DNA from: Haemophilus parainfluenzae
GTDB lineage: Bacteria; Pseudomonadota; Gammaproteobacteria; Enterobacterales; Pasteurellaceae
NCBI RefSeq assembly: GCF_036288925.1
Contig: NZ_CP127167.1
Span: 1,302,001-1,366,000 of the forward strand
DNA: 64,000 nucleotides
Reading direction: 5' to 3'
Part shown: positions 45,776-57,000 of the stretch, one piece after another
How the letters are laid out: each line of letters starts with the position of its first letter
How positions within the stretch are numbered: the stretch's first letter is position 1
Notes under the pieces: model-generated
What the model saw: the letters and a program-made list of their open reading frames with translations, nothing else
The model's database searches: none
Told to the model about the DNA's origin: nothing
Translations under genes and position numbers: made by a program

Positions 45776-46903
45776 ATGAAATTTCGTCAAAATCTCGCTG
45801 TAAAAATGCTCTCTGTAATGGCGGCAGTTTCGGTGCTTGCGTCATGTGGTTCAGCACCAAGTAAAGTCTCTTCTAAAAATAATTCTAGCTTGCCGCGTAC
45901 AGCAACGGGCGATGATCCACAAAAATTTGGGGCAAAGTATAGCGGACGTAATTATCAACAAGCTATTTTAAGCCCAGTGGCTTCCGTGGAGAACAAAGGT
46001 GCGGTAGTTAACCAAGGTGATTTTTTAACGCAGTTGACGAATGTTCGTGATTATTCAAATTCATTAACAAATCGCTTTGCGGCGAATTATGGCAAAATCA
46101 CTAACTGGGTACTTGCAGGGGCCAATGTGAATGAATTAGCGCAATACGGCATCAACCCACAGATTATGAAAGGTTTCGATGGTTATCAAAACGTGTTGAT
46201 GACAGGTTATTATTCGCCAGTGATTCATGCACGCCGTACTGCACAAGGTCAATATCAACATCCAATTTATGCGATGCCAAGCTATAAACGTTATAGCCGT
46301 GCAGAAATTTATAATGGTGCATTGGCAGGACAAGGCTTAGAGCTCGCTTACAGTGATTCAATGATGGATAACTTCCTACTAGGCGTGCAGGGGAGTGGCT
46401 ATGTTGATTACGGTGATGGCAATTTAAATTATTTAGCCTATGCGGGTCAAAATGGTTATAAATATCAAGCGGTTGGTCGTTTGTTAGTAGAAGATGGTGA
46501 AATTCCAAAAGAAAAAATGTCTATTCAAGCGATTCGTGAATGGGGGAAAGCAAACCCATCTCGAGTACGAGAATTGTTAGAACGTAACCCATCTTATGTT
46601 TTCTTTAAAAACGATCCGACAGGTAAAGTGAAAGGTTCTGCTGGTGTGCCTTTAGTGCCAATGGCTGCTGTTGCTTCTGATCGCAATGTGATTCCTTCTG
46701 GAACCGTATTATTGGTTGAAGTACCTGATATTGATAATGAGGGTAACTGGATGGGCACACACAAATTACACTTAATGGTAGCACTTGATGTGGGCGGAGC
46801 AGTAAATGGTCACCACTTTGACTTATACCGTGGTATTGGCGATCAAGCGGGTCATATTGCGGGGTTATCAAAACACTATGGACGCGTTTGGGTACTACAA
46901 TAA
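45776..46903 (+). CDS. mltA: Membrane-bound lytic murein transglycosylase A
   Basis: The 375-residue outer-membrane lipoprotein (lipobox VLASCGS, Cys24) cleaves peptidoglycan to anhydro-muropeptides. The MltA domain lies at about residues 130-260 and the 3D domain with its conserved Asp follows (IPSGTVLLVEVPD, LMVALDVGGAVNGHHFDLYRGIG). Its stop overlaps the next start (TAATG), so mltA and tcdA are translated together. Confidence 0.95.
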   Translation: MKFRQNLAVKMLSVMAAVSVLASCGSAPSKVSSKNNSSLPRTATGDDPQKFGAKYSGRNYQQAILSPVASVENKGAVVNQGDFLTQLTNVRDYSNSLTNRFAANYGKITNWVLAGANVNELAQYGINPQIMKGFDGYQNVLMTGYYSPVIHARRTAQGQYQHPIYAMPSYKRYSRAEIYNGALAGQGLELAYSDSMMDNFLLGVQGSGYVDYGDGNLNYLAYAGQNGYKYQAVGRLLVEDGEIPKEKMSIQAIREWGKANPSRVRELLERNPSYVFFKNDPTGKVKGSAGVPLVPMAAVASDRNVIPSGTVLLVEVPDIDNEGNWMGTHKLHLMVALDVGGAVNGHHFDLYRGIGDQAGHIAGLSKHYGRVWVLQ

Positions 46904-47664
46904 TGGCTCGAGTTGATAACTACGAACAACGTTTTGGCGGCATTGGCCGCCTTTACACACCAGAAGGCTTGGCGCGTTTGCGTCAGGCTCATGTGTGCGT
47001 CATTGGTATTGGCGGTGTAGGTTCGTGGGTGGTGGAAGCGCTTGCGCGAAGTGGCGTAGGGCAGATCACAATGATTGATATGGATGATATTTGTGTCACT
47101 AATATTAATCGTCAGCTTCCTGCGTTGAGTGGCAATATTGGCAAGCTTAAAACGGAAGTGATGGCAGAACGCGTTAAGCTGATTAATCCAGAATGTGTGG
47201 TGAATATTATCGATGATTTCATTTCACCGGATAATCAAGCCGAATACTTAAATCGTGGTTATGATTATGTCATTGATGCCATTGATAATGTGAAAACCAA
47301 AGCAGCCATGATTGCCTATTGCAAACGTAATAAAATCAAGATTATTACTATTGGTGGCGCAGGTGGTCAGACAGATCCATCCAAAATCCAAATTGCTGAT
47401 TTAAGCAAAACGATTCAAGATCCATTATTGGCGAAAGTGCGGTCAGTTTTACGTAAGGATTTTAATTTTACCCAAAATCCACAACGTAAATTTGCAGTTG
47501 ATGCGGTGTTTTCAACCCAGCCTTTGATTTTCCCTAAAATGGGCGAGGGCTGTAAAGTATCAGCCACCATGAATTGTGCAAATGGTTTTGGTGCGGCAAC
47601 CATGATCACCGCAACCTTTGGATTTTTTGCCGTTTCTAGGGTAATAGACAAGTTATTAAAATAA
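46903..47664 (+). CDS. tcdA: tRNA threonylcarbamoyladenosine dehydratase
   Basis: The 253-residue E1-like enzyme uses ATP to cyclise t6A37 of tRNAs to ct6A. The nucleotide loop VIGIGGVGSWVVEALARSG and the acidic IDMDDICVTNINRQ are clear. The longer frame to 46888 is not used, because ATG 46903 gives the family N-terminus MARVDNYEQRFGGIGRLY and overlaps the mltA stop. Confidence 0.95.
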   Translation: MARVDNYEQRFGGIGRLYTPEGLARLRQAHVCVIGIGGVGSWVVEALARSGVGQITMIDMDDICVTNINRQLPALSGNIGKLKTEVMAERVKLINPECVVNIIDDFISPDNQAEYLNRGYDYVIDAIDNVKTKAAMIAYCKRNKIKIITIGGAGGQTDPSKIQIADLSKTIQDPLLAKVRSVLRKDFNFTQNPQRKFAVDAVFSTQPLIFPKMGEGCKVSATMNCANGFGAATMITATFGFFAVSRVIDKLLK

Positions 47665-47671
47665 AGAAATG

Positions 47672-47697
47672 AAGCAACGTGAAAACGTTGCTTTTTC
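47672..47697 (+). terminator. Terminator of mltA-tcdA
   Basis: AAGCAACGT and ACGTTGCTT form a perfect 9-bp stem with a GAAA loop, followed by a T-rich tract. Confidence 0.9.
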
Positions 47698-47831
47698 TTT
47701 ATGAATAAAAGTATTCAATAAGATGAAGAAATATCACTTCATTTTTTTAATTTGAAATGTTGCAATTTTATCAAAAAGGCGTAGTCTATGTTGGGTTTGA
47801 GAATAATTCCCAATAAAAGTAAGGAAACAAA

Positions 47832-48818
47832 ATGAAACAAGTATTAAAAATGAGTGCAATTTCTACCGCACTTTTAACCCTTCCAATGATGGCAAATGCT
47901 GATGTATTGGCCTCCGTGAAACCGCTCGGTTTTATTACATCATCTATTGCAAACGGTGTGACAGATACACAGGTTTTAGTACCAGCTGGTGCTTCTCCAC
48001 ATGATTACAGCTTAAAACTTTCAGATGTGCAAAAAGTGAAATCTGCAGATTTAGTGCTTTGGGTTGGTGAAGATATTGACGCTTTCTTAGCGAAACCGAT
48101 TAGCCAAATTGATAGTAAAAAAGTCATCAATATTTCTGATATTCCAGAAATTAAACCGCTTTTAAGCAAAGTCCATCATGAACATTATCATGAAGGCGAT
48201 GAACACGAGCACGGTCATGATCATAAACATGGACACGATCATAAGCACGAACATGGTCATGACCATAAGCATCATCACCACGACGTGGATGAAAATGGAT
48301 TAAGCGTGAACTGGCATTTATGGTATTCACCAGCCATCAGCCAAATTGTGGCACAGAAAGTGGCGGATAAATTAACGGAACAACATCCGGATAAAAAAGA
48401 GCTCATTGCGAAAAACTTAGCCGATTTTAACCGCACTTTGACTGAGCAAAGCGACAAGATCAAAGCACAATTAGCGCCACTCAAAGATAAAGGTTTCTTT
48501 GTGTTCCATGATGCTTATAGCTATTTCAATGAGGCTTATGGTTTAAATCAAACCGGTTATTTCACCATTAATCCATTAGTGGCACCAGGTGCAAAAACCA
48601 TTGCTCACATCAAAGAAGAAATAGAAGAACACCATGTAAATTGTCTTTTTGCTGAACCGCAATTCACACCAAAAGTGATTGATTCGCTTGCACAAAGCAC
48701 AAAAGTTAATGTTGGTCGTTTAGATCCTATTGGCGATAATGTACAGCTTGGTCCAAATTCTTATGCGAATTTCCTTCAAGCCACCGCTGATAGCTATGCT
48801 CAATGTTTAAGTAAATAA
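47832..48818 (+). CDS. znuA: Zinc ABC transporter substrate-binding protein
   Basis: The 328-residue periplasmic protein has a signal peptide (ending near MANAD). A His/Asp/Glu/Lys-rich loop at about residues 115-153 (repeats of [13 protein letters not shown] type) gathers zinc. Binding histidines are expected in GASPHDYSL and FHDAYSYF. The partner znuB and znuC genes are not adjacent, as in H. influenzae. The repeats of CATGGTCATGACCATAAGCA type could vary in length by slippage. Confidence 0.95.
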   Translation: MKQVLKMSAISTALLTLPMMANADVLASVKPLGFITSSIANGVTDTQVLVPAGASPHDYSLKLSDVQKVKSADLVLWVGEDIDAFLAKPISQIDSKKVINISDIPEIKPLLSKVHHEHYHEGDEHEHGHDHKHGHDHKHEHGHDHKHHHHDVDENGLSVNWHLWYSPAISQIVAQKVADKLTEQHPDKKELIAKNLADFNRTLTEQSDKIKAQLAPLKDKGFFVFHDAYSYFNEAYGLNQTGYFTINPLVAPGAKTIAHIKEEIEEHHVNCLFAEPQFTPKVIDSLAQSTKVNVGRLDPIGDNVQLGPNSYANFLQATADSYAQCLSK

Positions 48819-48836
48819 TCAAAAATCTCCCCCTCG

Positions 48837-48859
48837 CCCCCTCTTTACAAAAGAGGGGG
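48837..48859 (+). terminator. Terminator of znuA
   Basis: CCCCCTCTTT and AAAGAGGGGG form a 10-bp stem with a 3-nt loop. The following T run is poor, so termination may be incomplete. Confidence 0.65.
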
Positions 48860-48937
48860 AATATTCTTGAAATATCCCCAAATTTAACCGCACTTTCGTG
48901 CTATAATCCGCCCAATTTTTCCCTATCGAGAAAACGC

Positions 48938-51073
48938 ATGAAACAACTATTTGCCACAACTGCCCGTGGTTTTGAAGAACTCTTAAAAGTCGAACTGGCT
49001 GAGCTTGGTGCAACAGAATGTAAAATTGCACAAGGCGGCGTACATTTTCAGGCTGATGATGAAACACTTTATCGAAGCTTACTATGGTCACGTTTAGCTT
49101 CACGTATTTTGTTACCTATTGTAAATGGCAAGGTATACAGTGATTTAGACTTGTATTCAATTGTGACAGGGCAAGATTGGTTAAGTTATTTTGACGAGAA
49201 AGCCACATTTTTTGTTGATTTCAACGGGACAAACCAAGAAATTCGTCACACCCAATTTGGTGCGATGCGTGTGAAAGATGCCATTGTGGATTATTTTGAA
49301 CGCCAAGGGAAAGCGCGCCCAAATGTGGATAAAGACTATCCGGATATTCGAATTCATGCTTATTTAAATAAAGAAGAACTCGTTGTTTCACTCGATTTAA
49401 GTGGTGAAGCATTGCATTTGCGTGGCTATCGTGAAGATACAGGGCAAGCGCCTTTACGTGAAACCTTAGCCGCCGCGATTGTGCTTCGTTCAGGTTGGAA
49501 AAAAGGAACACCGTTAGTGGATCCAATGTGTGGTTCTGGCACCTTGCTAATTGAAGCGGCACAGATGGAAGCACAAATTGCACCGCAATTACATCGTTTA
49601 CATTGGGGCTTTGATTGCTGGAAAGGGCATAATCAAGATGCTTGGGATAAGGTGAAAGCAGAGGCGGTACAACAAGCGGAAACTTATTTTAATCAAAATC
49701 TAAAACCGCATTTTTATGGCTTCGATCTCGATCATCGCGTACTGAAAAAAGCACAAAAAAATGCACAAAATGCAGGTGTGGCACATTTAATCCAGTGGAA
49801 ACAAGGTGATGTCGCCGCATTAAAGAATCCAAGCCCAGATGAAGTGGGAACAGTGATTTGTAACCCACCTTACGGTGAACGTTTAGGCACAACCCCTGCG
49901 TTGATTGCACTATATTCAGTCTTTGGACAACGTCTTAAAAATGAATTTGGTGGTTGGAATGCATCGATTTTCAGTAGTGAATCTACGTTGCTTGATTGCT
50001 TGCGTATGCGTTCTTATCGTCAATTTAAAGCGAAAAATGGCCCATTAGATTGTGTTCAGAAGAATTATCAAATTTCCGAGCGCAAAGAAAGTGCGGTTGA
50101 AAATCCGCTTGAATTTGACCGCACTTCAACGGTCGCGGTGGATTTTGCGAATCGCTTGCAAAAAAATATCAAGAAAATTGAAAAATGGGCGAAACAGCAA
50201 GGCCTTGATGCGTATCGTTTATATGATGCTGATTTACCGGAATATAACGTAGCGGTGGATCGTTATGGCGATCATATCGTGGTGCAAGAGTATGCCGCCC
50301 CGAAAAATATTGATGAAAATAAAGCCCGTCAACGTTTATTGGATGCAGTGACTGCAACCTTGCAAGTCACTGGTATTGAAACCAATAAACTGATTTTGAA
50401 AGTCCGTCAAAAACAAAAAGGCACCAATCAATATGAAAAATTGGCCAATAAAGGCGAATATTTCTATGTAAATGAATACGGCGCACAGCTTTGGGTGAAT
50501 TTAACGGATTATTTAGATACAGGATTATTCTTAGATCATCGTTTAACCCGTAAAATACTTGGTGAAATGGCAAAAGGCAAAGATTTCCTCAATCTTTTTG
50601 CTTATACCGGTTCAGCAACGGTTCACGCAGCATTAGGTGGGGCAAAATCGACAACAACCGTGGATATGTCTAACACTTATTTAAACTGGGCAGAGCAAAA
50701 CCTGATTTTAAATGATATTGAAGGCAAGCAGCACAAGCTCATCCAGGCAGATTGTTTGCAGTGGTTAGAGAAATGTGATTGCCAGTTTGATTTGATTTTC
50801 GTGGATCCGCCAACATTCTCGAATTCTAAGCGTATGGAAGACAGTTGGGATGTACAACGTGATCACATCAAATTAATGCGTAATCTTAAGCGTATTTTAC
50901 GTCCTAACGGCACCATCGTGTTCTCGAACAATAAACGTGGTTTTAAAATGGATTTTGAGGCGTTAGATGAATTAGGATTAAGTGCGGTCGAAATTTCAGC
51001 GAAAACCTTACCGCTTGATTTTGAGCGAAATAAACAAATCCACAACTGCTGGGTTGTGACAATGAAAGCCTAA
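48938..51073 (+). CDS. rlmL: 23S rRNA methyltransferase RlmKL
   Basis: The 711-residue fused enzyme makes m2G2445 (N-terminal RlmL part) and m7G2069 (C-terminal RlmK part) in 23S rRNA. It has a THUMP domain at about residues 45-155, a first methyltransferase with [13 protein letters not shown] and [10 protein letters not shown] (about 190-320), and a second with [25 protein letters not shown] and [11 protein letters not shown] (about 550-630). An uptake signal is embedded in the linker at about 50090-50125. Confidence 0.96.
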   Translation: MKQLFATTARGFEELLKVELAELGATECKIAQGGVHFQADDETLYRSLLWSRLASRILLPIVNGKVYSDLDLYSIVTGQDWLSYFDEKATFFVDFNGTNQEIRHTQFGAMRVKDAIVDYFERQGKARPNVDKDYPDIRIHAYLNKEELVVSLDLSGEALHLRGYREDTGQAPLRETLAAAIVLRSGWKKGTPLVDPMCGSGTLLIEAAQMEAQIAPQLHRLHWGFDCWKGHNQDAWDKVKAEAVQQAETYFNQNLKPHFYGFDLDHRVLKKAQKNAQNAGVAHLIQWKQGDVAALKNPSPDEVGTVICNPPYGERLGTTPALIALYSVFGQRLKNEFGGWNASIFSSESTLLDCLRMRSYRQFKAKNGPLDCVQKNYQISERKESAVENPLEFDRTSTVAVDFANRLQKNIKKIEKWAKQQGLDAYRLYDADLPEYNVAVDRYGDHIVVQEYAAPKNIDENKARQRLLDAVTATLQVTGIETNKLILKVRQKQKGTNQYEKLANKGEYFYVNEYGAQLWVNLTDYLDTGLFLDHRLTRKILGEMAKGKDFLNLFAYTGSATVHAALGGAKSTTTVDMSNTYLNWAEQNLILNDIEGKQHKLIQADCLQWLEKCDCQFDLIFVDPPTFSNSKRMEDSWDVQRDHIKLMRNLKRILRPNGTIVFSNNKRGFKMDFEALDELGLSAVEISAKTLPLDFERNKQIHNCWVVTMKA

Positions 51074-51075
51074 TA

Positions 51076-51109
51076 AAAAGCCCGATAATGATTTATCGGG
51101 CTTTTTTGT
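51076..51109. terminator. Bidirectional terminator between rlmL and the Kef gene
   Basis: AAAAAGCCCGATAA and TTATCGGGCTTTTT form a 14-bp stem with A and T runs on either side, between convergent genes. Confidence 0.93.
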
Positions 51110-53013
51110 TATTCGACTTCTTTTTGTTTTTCGGTTTCAGAATCATCATGAAGAAGGGTTTCGACCGCAGCTTCATCATTGATCTCATCTTCTTTTTCTA
51201 AGATTTCCGCTGCTTCTTCATTTAATGCTTTAGCATCAGAATGTGGTTTGATGAAGGGTTTAGGCATCCAATATTTTCGGATGATGTCTGTTGAGAAACT
51301 ATGTAAAACTTCTTCATTTAAGCGTTCTTGATCTAAATAACGAACTTCCGCAATGATTTCATCTGCTTCAATTTTGTTTACACCTAATTGCATTAACGCT
51401 GCATGACTGAGCGTGAGGGCAGACTCAAAGGTCTCACGTACAATAAAGTCCACATCTAGCTTAATAAGACTCACGGTTGTTTGGCGGTCATAAGTTCGCG
51501 CCAATATTGGGAGTTTCGGATAAGCATCTTTCAAATTCTGAACGATGTTTTCAATACGTTGTGTATCGTTAATCCCGATGACAACACATTTAGCTTTTTC
51601 GATACCCGCTGCACGTAAAACATCAAGGCGAATACCGTCACCGTAATAAACTTTAAAACCAAATTTAGCTGCCGCACGAATGTTTTCGATGTTACGGTCA
51701 ATCACCGATACGTTAATACCACGAACAAGAAGCGATTGACACACGATTTGGCTGAAACGACCAAAACCAATCACGAGCACGCTATCTTCTAAATCCACAA
51801 TTGGATCGAGATCGCTAGTATCGACTTTTTCCTCTTGATTCGCTGATTTGCGTTGGTTGATTTTACGCATTAATAAGCCAATCAATGGTGAGAATAACAT
51901 TGAGATAATGACTGCAGCGGTAAAAGTCGCATTTTGATCTTTTGTCATCACGCCTGCAGTAGTCGCAGCAGAGAAGAGTACGAATGCAAATTCACCACCG
52001 TGCGCCATGATGGTCATTCGTCCAACCGATTCGGTACGGTCAAGTTTTGTAATACGCGCCACGGTATAAACGGCTAAGGCTTTGCCGACGATGTAAAGGC
52101 ATACGATACCTAACAACCAAACCGCATCATTGAAGACTAAACTGAGGTCAAGCGACATTCCCACGCCCATAAAGAAGAGACCGAGCAATAAACCACGGAA
52201 TGGTTCAATATCGGCTTCTAATTGGTGACGGAATGCGGATTCTGAAAGCATTACACCTGCAACGAATGCGCCCATCGCCATTGAAAGGCCGCTCGCTTCC
52301 ATTGCCAATGCAGCACCTAACACCACAAGTAAGGCGGCAGCTGTCATCATTTCGCGAATATGAGCTTTGGAAATCAAACGGAAAATTGGGTTCATTAACC
52401 ATTTACCCGCAACGACTAAACCGACAACGGCGCCGAGTGCAATAGCGATGGATGTCCAGTTGGTTTGATGTTCAATATGTTTGGTTTCAGGCGTTAAAAA
52501 GGCAATAGATGCCAATAATGGCACAATGGATAAATCTTCAAAAATTAAGGTAGAAATAACTCGTTGGCCTTTTGGTGTATTCGTAATCCCGCGTTCTTCT
52601 AATACCTGCATCACAATAGCGGTGGAAGAAAGCGTAAAGCCCATACCCGCAATAAATGCGACCTCTTTAGGAAGATTTAAAATATAGATACCTGCAAAGG
52701 TAAGCAGAACGCCACATAGCCCGACTTGTAGAAAGCCCCGTCCAAAGATCGCTTTTCGCATCGCCCATAAACGTTCTGGATGCATCTCCAAACCGATAAT
52801 AAATAAGAACATCACCACGCCCAGTTCGGCCATATGCAGAATCGATTCTGCATCTTTCACTACACCGAACACGGAAGGACCAATTAAACAGCCTGCCACT
52901 AAATAACCCAACACGCTACCTAAGCCAATACGCTTAAAAAGCGGCACGATAGTGACACTGGTAGCAAGCAGGACAACAGTTTTAATTAATTCAGGGCTGA
53001 CGACATTCGACAT
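51109..53013 (-). CDS. Kef-type potassium/proton antiporter
   Basis: The 634-residue CPA2 transporter has about 12 membrane helices (residues 1-380) and a cytosolic KTN (TrkA-N) domain at about 408-530 (DSVLVIGFGRFSQIVCQSLLVRGINVSVID is the NAD-binding fold). It has an acidic C-terminal tail. It would extrude K+ during electrophile stress, gated by glutathione adducts if it is a true KefB/C. I cannot tell KefB from KefC. No KefF/G-type subunit gene is next to it. Confidence 0.9.
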   Translation of the reverse strand: MSNVVSPELIKTVVLLATSVTIVPLFKRIGLGSVLGYLVAGCLIGPSVFGVVKDAESILHMAELGVVMFLFIIGLEMHPERLWAMRKAIFGRGFLQVGLCGVLLTFAGIYILNLPKEVAFIAGMGFTLSSTAIVMQVLEERGITNTPKGQRVISTLIFEDLSIVPLLASIAFLTPETKHIEHQTNWTSIAIALGAVVGLVVAGKWLMNPIFRLISKAHIREMMTAAALLVVLGAALAMEASGLSMAMGAFVAGVMLSESAFRHQLEADIEPFRGLLLGLFFMGVGMSLDLSLVFNDAVWLLGIVCLYIVGKALAVYTVARITKLDRTESVGRMTIMAHGGEFAFVLFSAATTAGVMTKDQNATFTAAVIISMLFSPLIGLLMRKINQRKSANQEEKVDTSDLDPIVDLEDSVLVIGFGRFSQIVCQSLLVRGINVSVIDRNIENIRAAAKFGFKVYYGDGIRLDVLRAAGIEKAKCVVIGINDTQRIENIVQNLKDAYPKLPILARTYDRQTTVSLIKLDVDFIVRETFESALTLSHAALMQLGVNKIEADEIIAEVRYLDQERLNEEVLHSFSTDIIRKYWMPKPFIKPHSDAKALNEEAAEILEKEDEINDEAAVETLLHDDSETEKQKEVE

Positions 53014-53180
53014 AGGGCAAAAAACCTTAGTAAAAACAGGGAGTATGAGAAGAAAGTTGACTTGTATTCTAGCCTTTTTTCACTAAATAAAAAACACAGA
53101 AAAGCAAGAAATTGGTATAATTTACAAAAACTTTACACGCATAAAAATGGTCAGTTTTTTGACCGCACTTTAGAGGTATT

Positions 53181-53633
53181 ATGACATTACAATTCAATAT
53201 GGTCGCGTTGTTATTGGTTTTCTTAATTGTTTTAGGTTTAATTAGCCAAAATAGCGCGATTACCATCTCAGCCGCCGTGCTGTTAATTATGCAGCAAACC
53301 TTATTATCCAAATACATTCCTATACTCGAACAATACGGAGTCAAAATCGGGATCATCATTTTAACGATTGGTGTCCTAGCACCGTTAGTGTCGGGAAAAA
53401 TCCAACTGCCCGATCTCAGTTCATTTTTAAACTGGAAAATGGGTGTTTCTATTTTAACAGGGGTATTCGTCGCATGGCTTGCAGGTAAAGGTGTGCCATT
53501 AATGAGTGAACAACCTGTTTTGGTGACAGGATTATTAATTGGTACGATTATTGGTGTGTCTTTCTTAGGCGGTATTCCAGTGGGACCTTTAATCGCCGCA
53601 GGGATTTTAGCTGTATTAATAGGAAAATTTTAA
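53181..53633 (+). CDS. UPF0756 (DUF441) membrane protein
   Basis: The 150-residue protein has four or five membrane segments ([28 protein letters not shown] is typical of UPF0756, YeaL-like). The function is unknown. Its stop is directly followed by the DUF423 start, so the two are one operon with hrpA. An uptake signal (GACCGCACTT) lies in the leader. Confidence 0.9.
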   Translation: MTLQFNMVALLLVFLIVLGLISQNSAITISAAVLLIMQQTLLSKYIPILEQYGVKIGIIILTIGVLAPLVSGKIQLPDLSSFLNWKMGVSILTGVFVAWLAGKGVPLMSEQPVLVTGLLIGTIIGVSFLGGIPVGPLIAAGILAVLIGKF

Positions 53634-54023
53634 ATGAAAAACAAATGGTTATTTATCGCGGGATTGAGCGGTTTTTTGTGTGTGACAATTGGTGCTTTTG
53701 CGGCACATGGATTAAGCAAGGTTTTAGAACCTAAAGAGTTAGCCTGGATTGAAACGGGTGTGAAATATCAAATGTTCCACACCATTGCGATTTTAGCGAT
53801 TGGCATTTTGCAATTATGCCGTGAATCATTGGTTGCAAACAAAATAGTTAATCTTGCTGCAGGGACTTGGGTGTACGGTATTCTGCTCTTTAGCGGTAGC
53901 CTTTATGCGCTTGCGCTTGGTGCGGGCAAATTTCTCGTTTGGGTGACACCGATTGGAGGCACGCTCTTTTTAATTGGTTGGCTTTGCTTGGCTTACGGTG
54001 GTTTTAAAAGTAAATCAGTATGA
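53634..54023 (+). CDS. DUF423 membrane protein (YgdD-like)
   Basis: The 129-residue protein has four membrane helices and a typical DUF423 beginning (GLSGFLCVTIGAFAAHGLSKVLEPKELAW). The function is unknown. It starts at the base after the preceding stop and its own end overlaps the hrpA ATG by four bases. Confidence 0.9.
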   Translation: MKNKWLFIAGLSGFLCVTIGAFAAHGLSKVLEPKELAWIETGVKYQMFHTIAILAIGILQLCRESLVANKIVNLAAGTWVYGILLFSGSLYALALGAGKFLVWVTPIGGTLFLIGWLCLAYGGFKSKSV

Positions 54024-57000
54024 AGAACAAATCAATCAAACGTGAATTAAATCCGATACAACAATCTCTCTTTTCGAAACTCAAGGATATTATGCTGGTG
54101 GATCAACGTCGTTTATCCGCCCGCATTCATGGTATTGGAAAAATTAAAAGCCAAGAGGCTCAGCAAGCCGTTGCCGCAGAAATCCAGATGCAGATTGAAC
54201 AGGCTCAATTGCGTGTAGAAAATCGTAAAAGTGCGGTCAAAAATCCGATTGTTTTTCCAGAGAGTTTGCCCGTTAGCCAACGCAAAGCCGAAATTCAAAA
54301 ACTGCTTTCTGAGCATCAGGTCATCGTGGTGGCAGGGGAAACCGGTTCAGGTAAAACCACTCAATTGCCGAAAATGTGTTTGGAATTAGGTTTCGGCAAT
54401 TTAGGCATGATTGGTCATACTCAACCACGCCGTATTGCTGCTCGTTCGGTGGCGGCGCGTATTGCGGAAGAACTGGAAACGGAGCTTGGCGATTTAGTTG
54501 GTTATAAGGTTCGTTTTAACGATCAAATCAGTGATGATACGCAAATCAAGTTGATGACTGACGGGATCCTGTTAGCAGAAATTCAAAACGATCGTTTTCT
54601 CAACCAATATTCTTGTTTGATTATTGATGAAGCCCACGAACGTAGCCTAAATAACGATTTTATTCTCGGTTATCTGAAACAACTTTTACCACGTCGTCGT
54701 GATTTAAAACTCATCATCACATCCGCGACCATTGATGTGGAACGCTTTTCTAAACACTTTAACAATGCGCCGATTATTGAAGTCTCAGGTAGAACCTATC
54801 CTGTTGAAGTGCGTTATCGTCCCGTAGTGGAAGAAGACGATCAAGATCAGCTACAAAGCATTCTCAACGCAGTGGATGAACTGCAAGCAGAAGGTCGGGG
54901 CGATATCTTGATCTTTATGAACGGTGAGCGTGAAATTCGCGATACCGCCGAAGCTTTACAAAAACAAAACCTAAAACACACGGAAATTCTACCGCTCTTT
55001 GCACGCTTGTCTGCGCAAGAACAAAATAAAATTTTCCATCCGAGCGGATTAAATCGCATCGTGTTGGCGACCAACGTCGCAGAAACCTCATTGACCGTGC
55101 CGGGCATTAAATATGTAATTGACCCAGGTACTGCGCGAATTTCCCGTTATAGCTATCGCACCAAAGTACAACGTTTACCGATTGAACCCATTTCACAGGC
55201 ATCTGCTAATCAGCGTAAAGGTCGTTGTGGTCGTGTAAGTGAAGGGATTTGTATTCGTTTATATTCGGAAGAGGATTTTAATTCTCGTCCGGAGTTTACC
55301 GATCCTGAAATTCTGCGCACCAATTTAGCCTCCGTTATTTTGCAAATGACGGCATTGGGTTTGGATGATATTGAAGCCTTCCCATTTGTGGATTCGCCAG
55401 ATAAACGCCATATTCAAGATGGTATAAAATTGTTGGAAGAATTGGGTGCGTTTGAAATCGTTCGCACCAAATCTGGAGAGAAGCGTCAATTAACGGCTGC
55501 AGGTCGTCAATTATCGCAATTCCCTGTGGATCCACGTTTAGCGAAAATGTTGTTGAGTGCTGTTTCACAAGATGCGTTGCATGAAGTAATGATTATTGTT
55601 GCAGCGTTATCCATTCAAGATCCGCGCGAGCGTCCACAAGAAAAACAGCAAGCTTCTGATGAAAAACATCGTCGTTTTGCCGATAAAAAATCAGATTTCT
55701 TGGCTTTCCTCAATCTTTGGCGTTATCTACAAGAACAACAAAAAGAATTGAGTAAAAACCAATTCCGTCGCCAATGCCAAAAGGATTTCTTAAATTATTT
55801 ACGTATTCGTGAATGGCAGGATATTTATCATCAAATTCGTTTAACTGTACGTGAAATGGGTTTGCCGATTAATTCCGAAAAAGCAGAATATCAGCAAATT
55901 CATACCGCACTTTTAAGCGGTTTGCTTTCTCATATCGGTTTAAAAGAAGCGGAGAAACAACAATATCTTGGCGCACGTAATGCCCATTTTGCAATTTTCC
56001 CCAATTCTGTACTTTTCAAAAAACAACCGAAATGGGTGATGGCGGCAGAGTTAGTGGAAACCTCCAAACTTTGGGGGCGTATGGTGGCAGAAATCGAGCC
56101 AGAATGGATCGAGCCACTAGCCGAGCATTTAATTAAAAAATCCTATTCTGAACCGCGTTGGTCAAAATCTCGTGGGGCGGTGATTGCAGATGAGAAAGTG
56201 ACGCTTTACGGAGTGCCGATTGTGGCTGCGCGACCAGTGAATTACGGCTCTATCGATCCAACGGTAAGCCGTGAGATCTTTATTCAATCTGCCTTAGTGG
56301 AAGGGGATTGGAATACCAAACATAAATTCTTCAAAGAAAATCAACGACTCGTTCGAGAAGTGGAAGAGTTGGAACACAAAAGCCGCCGCCGCGATATTTT
56401 GGTGGATGATCGCACGCTTTTTGAATTTTACGATCAGCGTATTGGCACAGAAGTGGTTTCTCAAAAACATTTTGATACATGGTGGAAAAAGGCGCAGCAA
56501 AAAGATCCTGAATTGCTTAATTTTGAACGTTCATTCTTAATTAATGATGATGCGGAACAAGTGAGCAAGCTGGATTTCCCGAATTTCTGGCATCAAGGTA
56601 ATTTGAAACTCAAATTAACTTATCAATTTGAACCGGGTACCGATGCAGATGGTGTGACTGTGCATATTCCGTTGCCGTTGCTCAATCAAGTGGAAATGAC
56701 GGGGTTTGATTGGCAAATTCCGGGCTTGCGGGAAGAACTGGTGATTGCATTGATTAAATCGCTGCCGAAATCTTATCGCCGTAACTTCGTGCCGGCACCT
56801 AATTATGCCCAAGCTTTTTTAAGCCGAGCAGTGCCATTGGAAAAACCGTTATTAGATACGCTAATTTATGAATTACGTCGTATGACGGGCGTTACTGTAG
56901 AAGCGGAACATTGGAATTGGGAACAAATTCCAAGCCATTTGAAAATGACGTTCCGTGTGGTGGATGAAAACGGCAAGAAAATCGCTGAATCCATGAATTT

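Noticed and set aside
48190..48290. Low-complexity repeat as a separate element
   Set aside because: It encodes the histidine-rich metal loop of ZnuA and is in frame.
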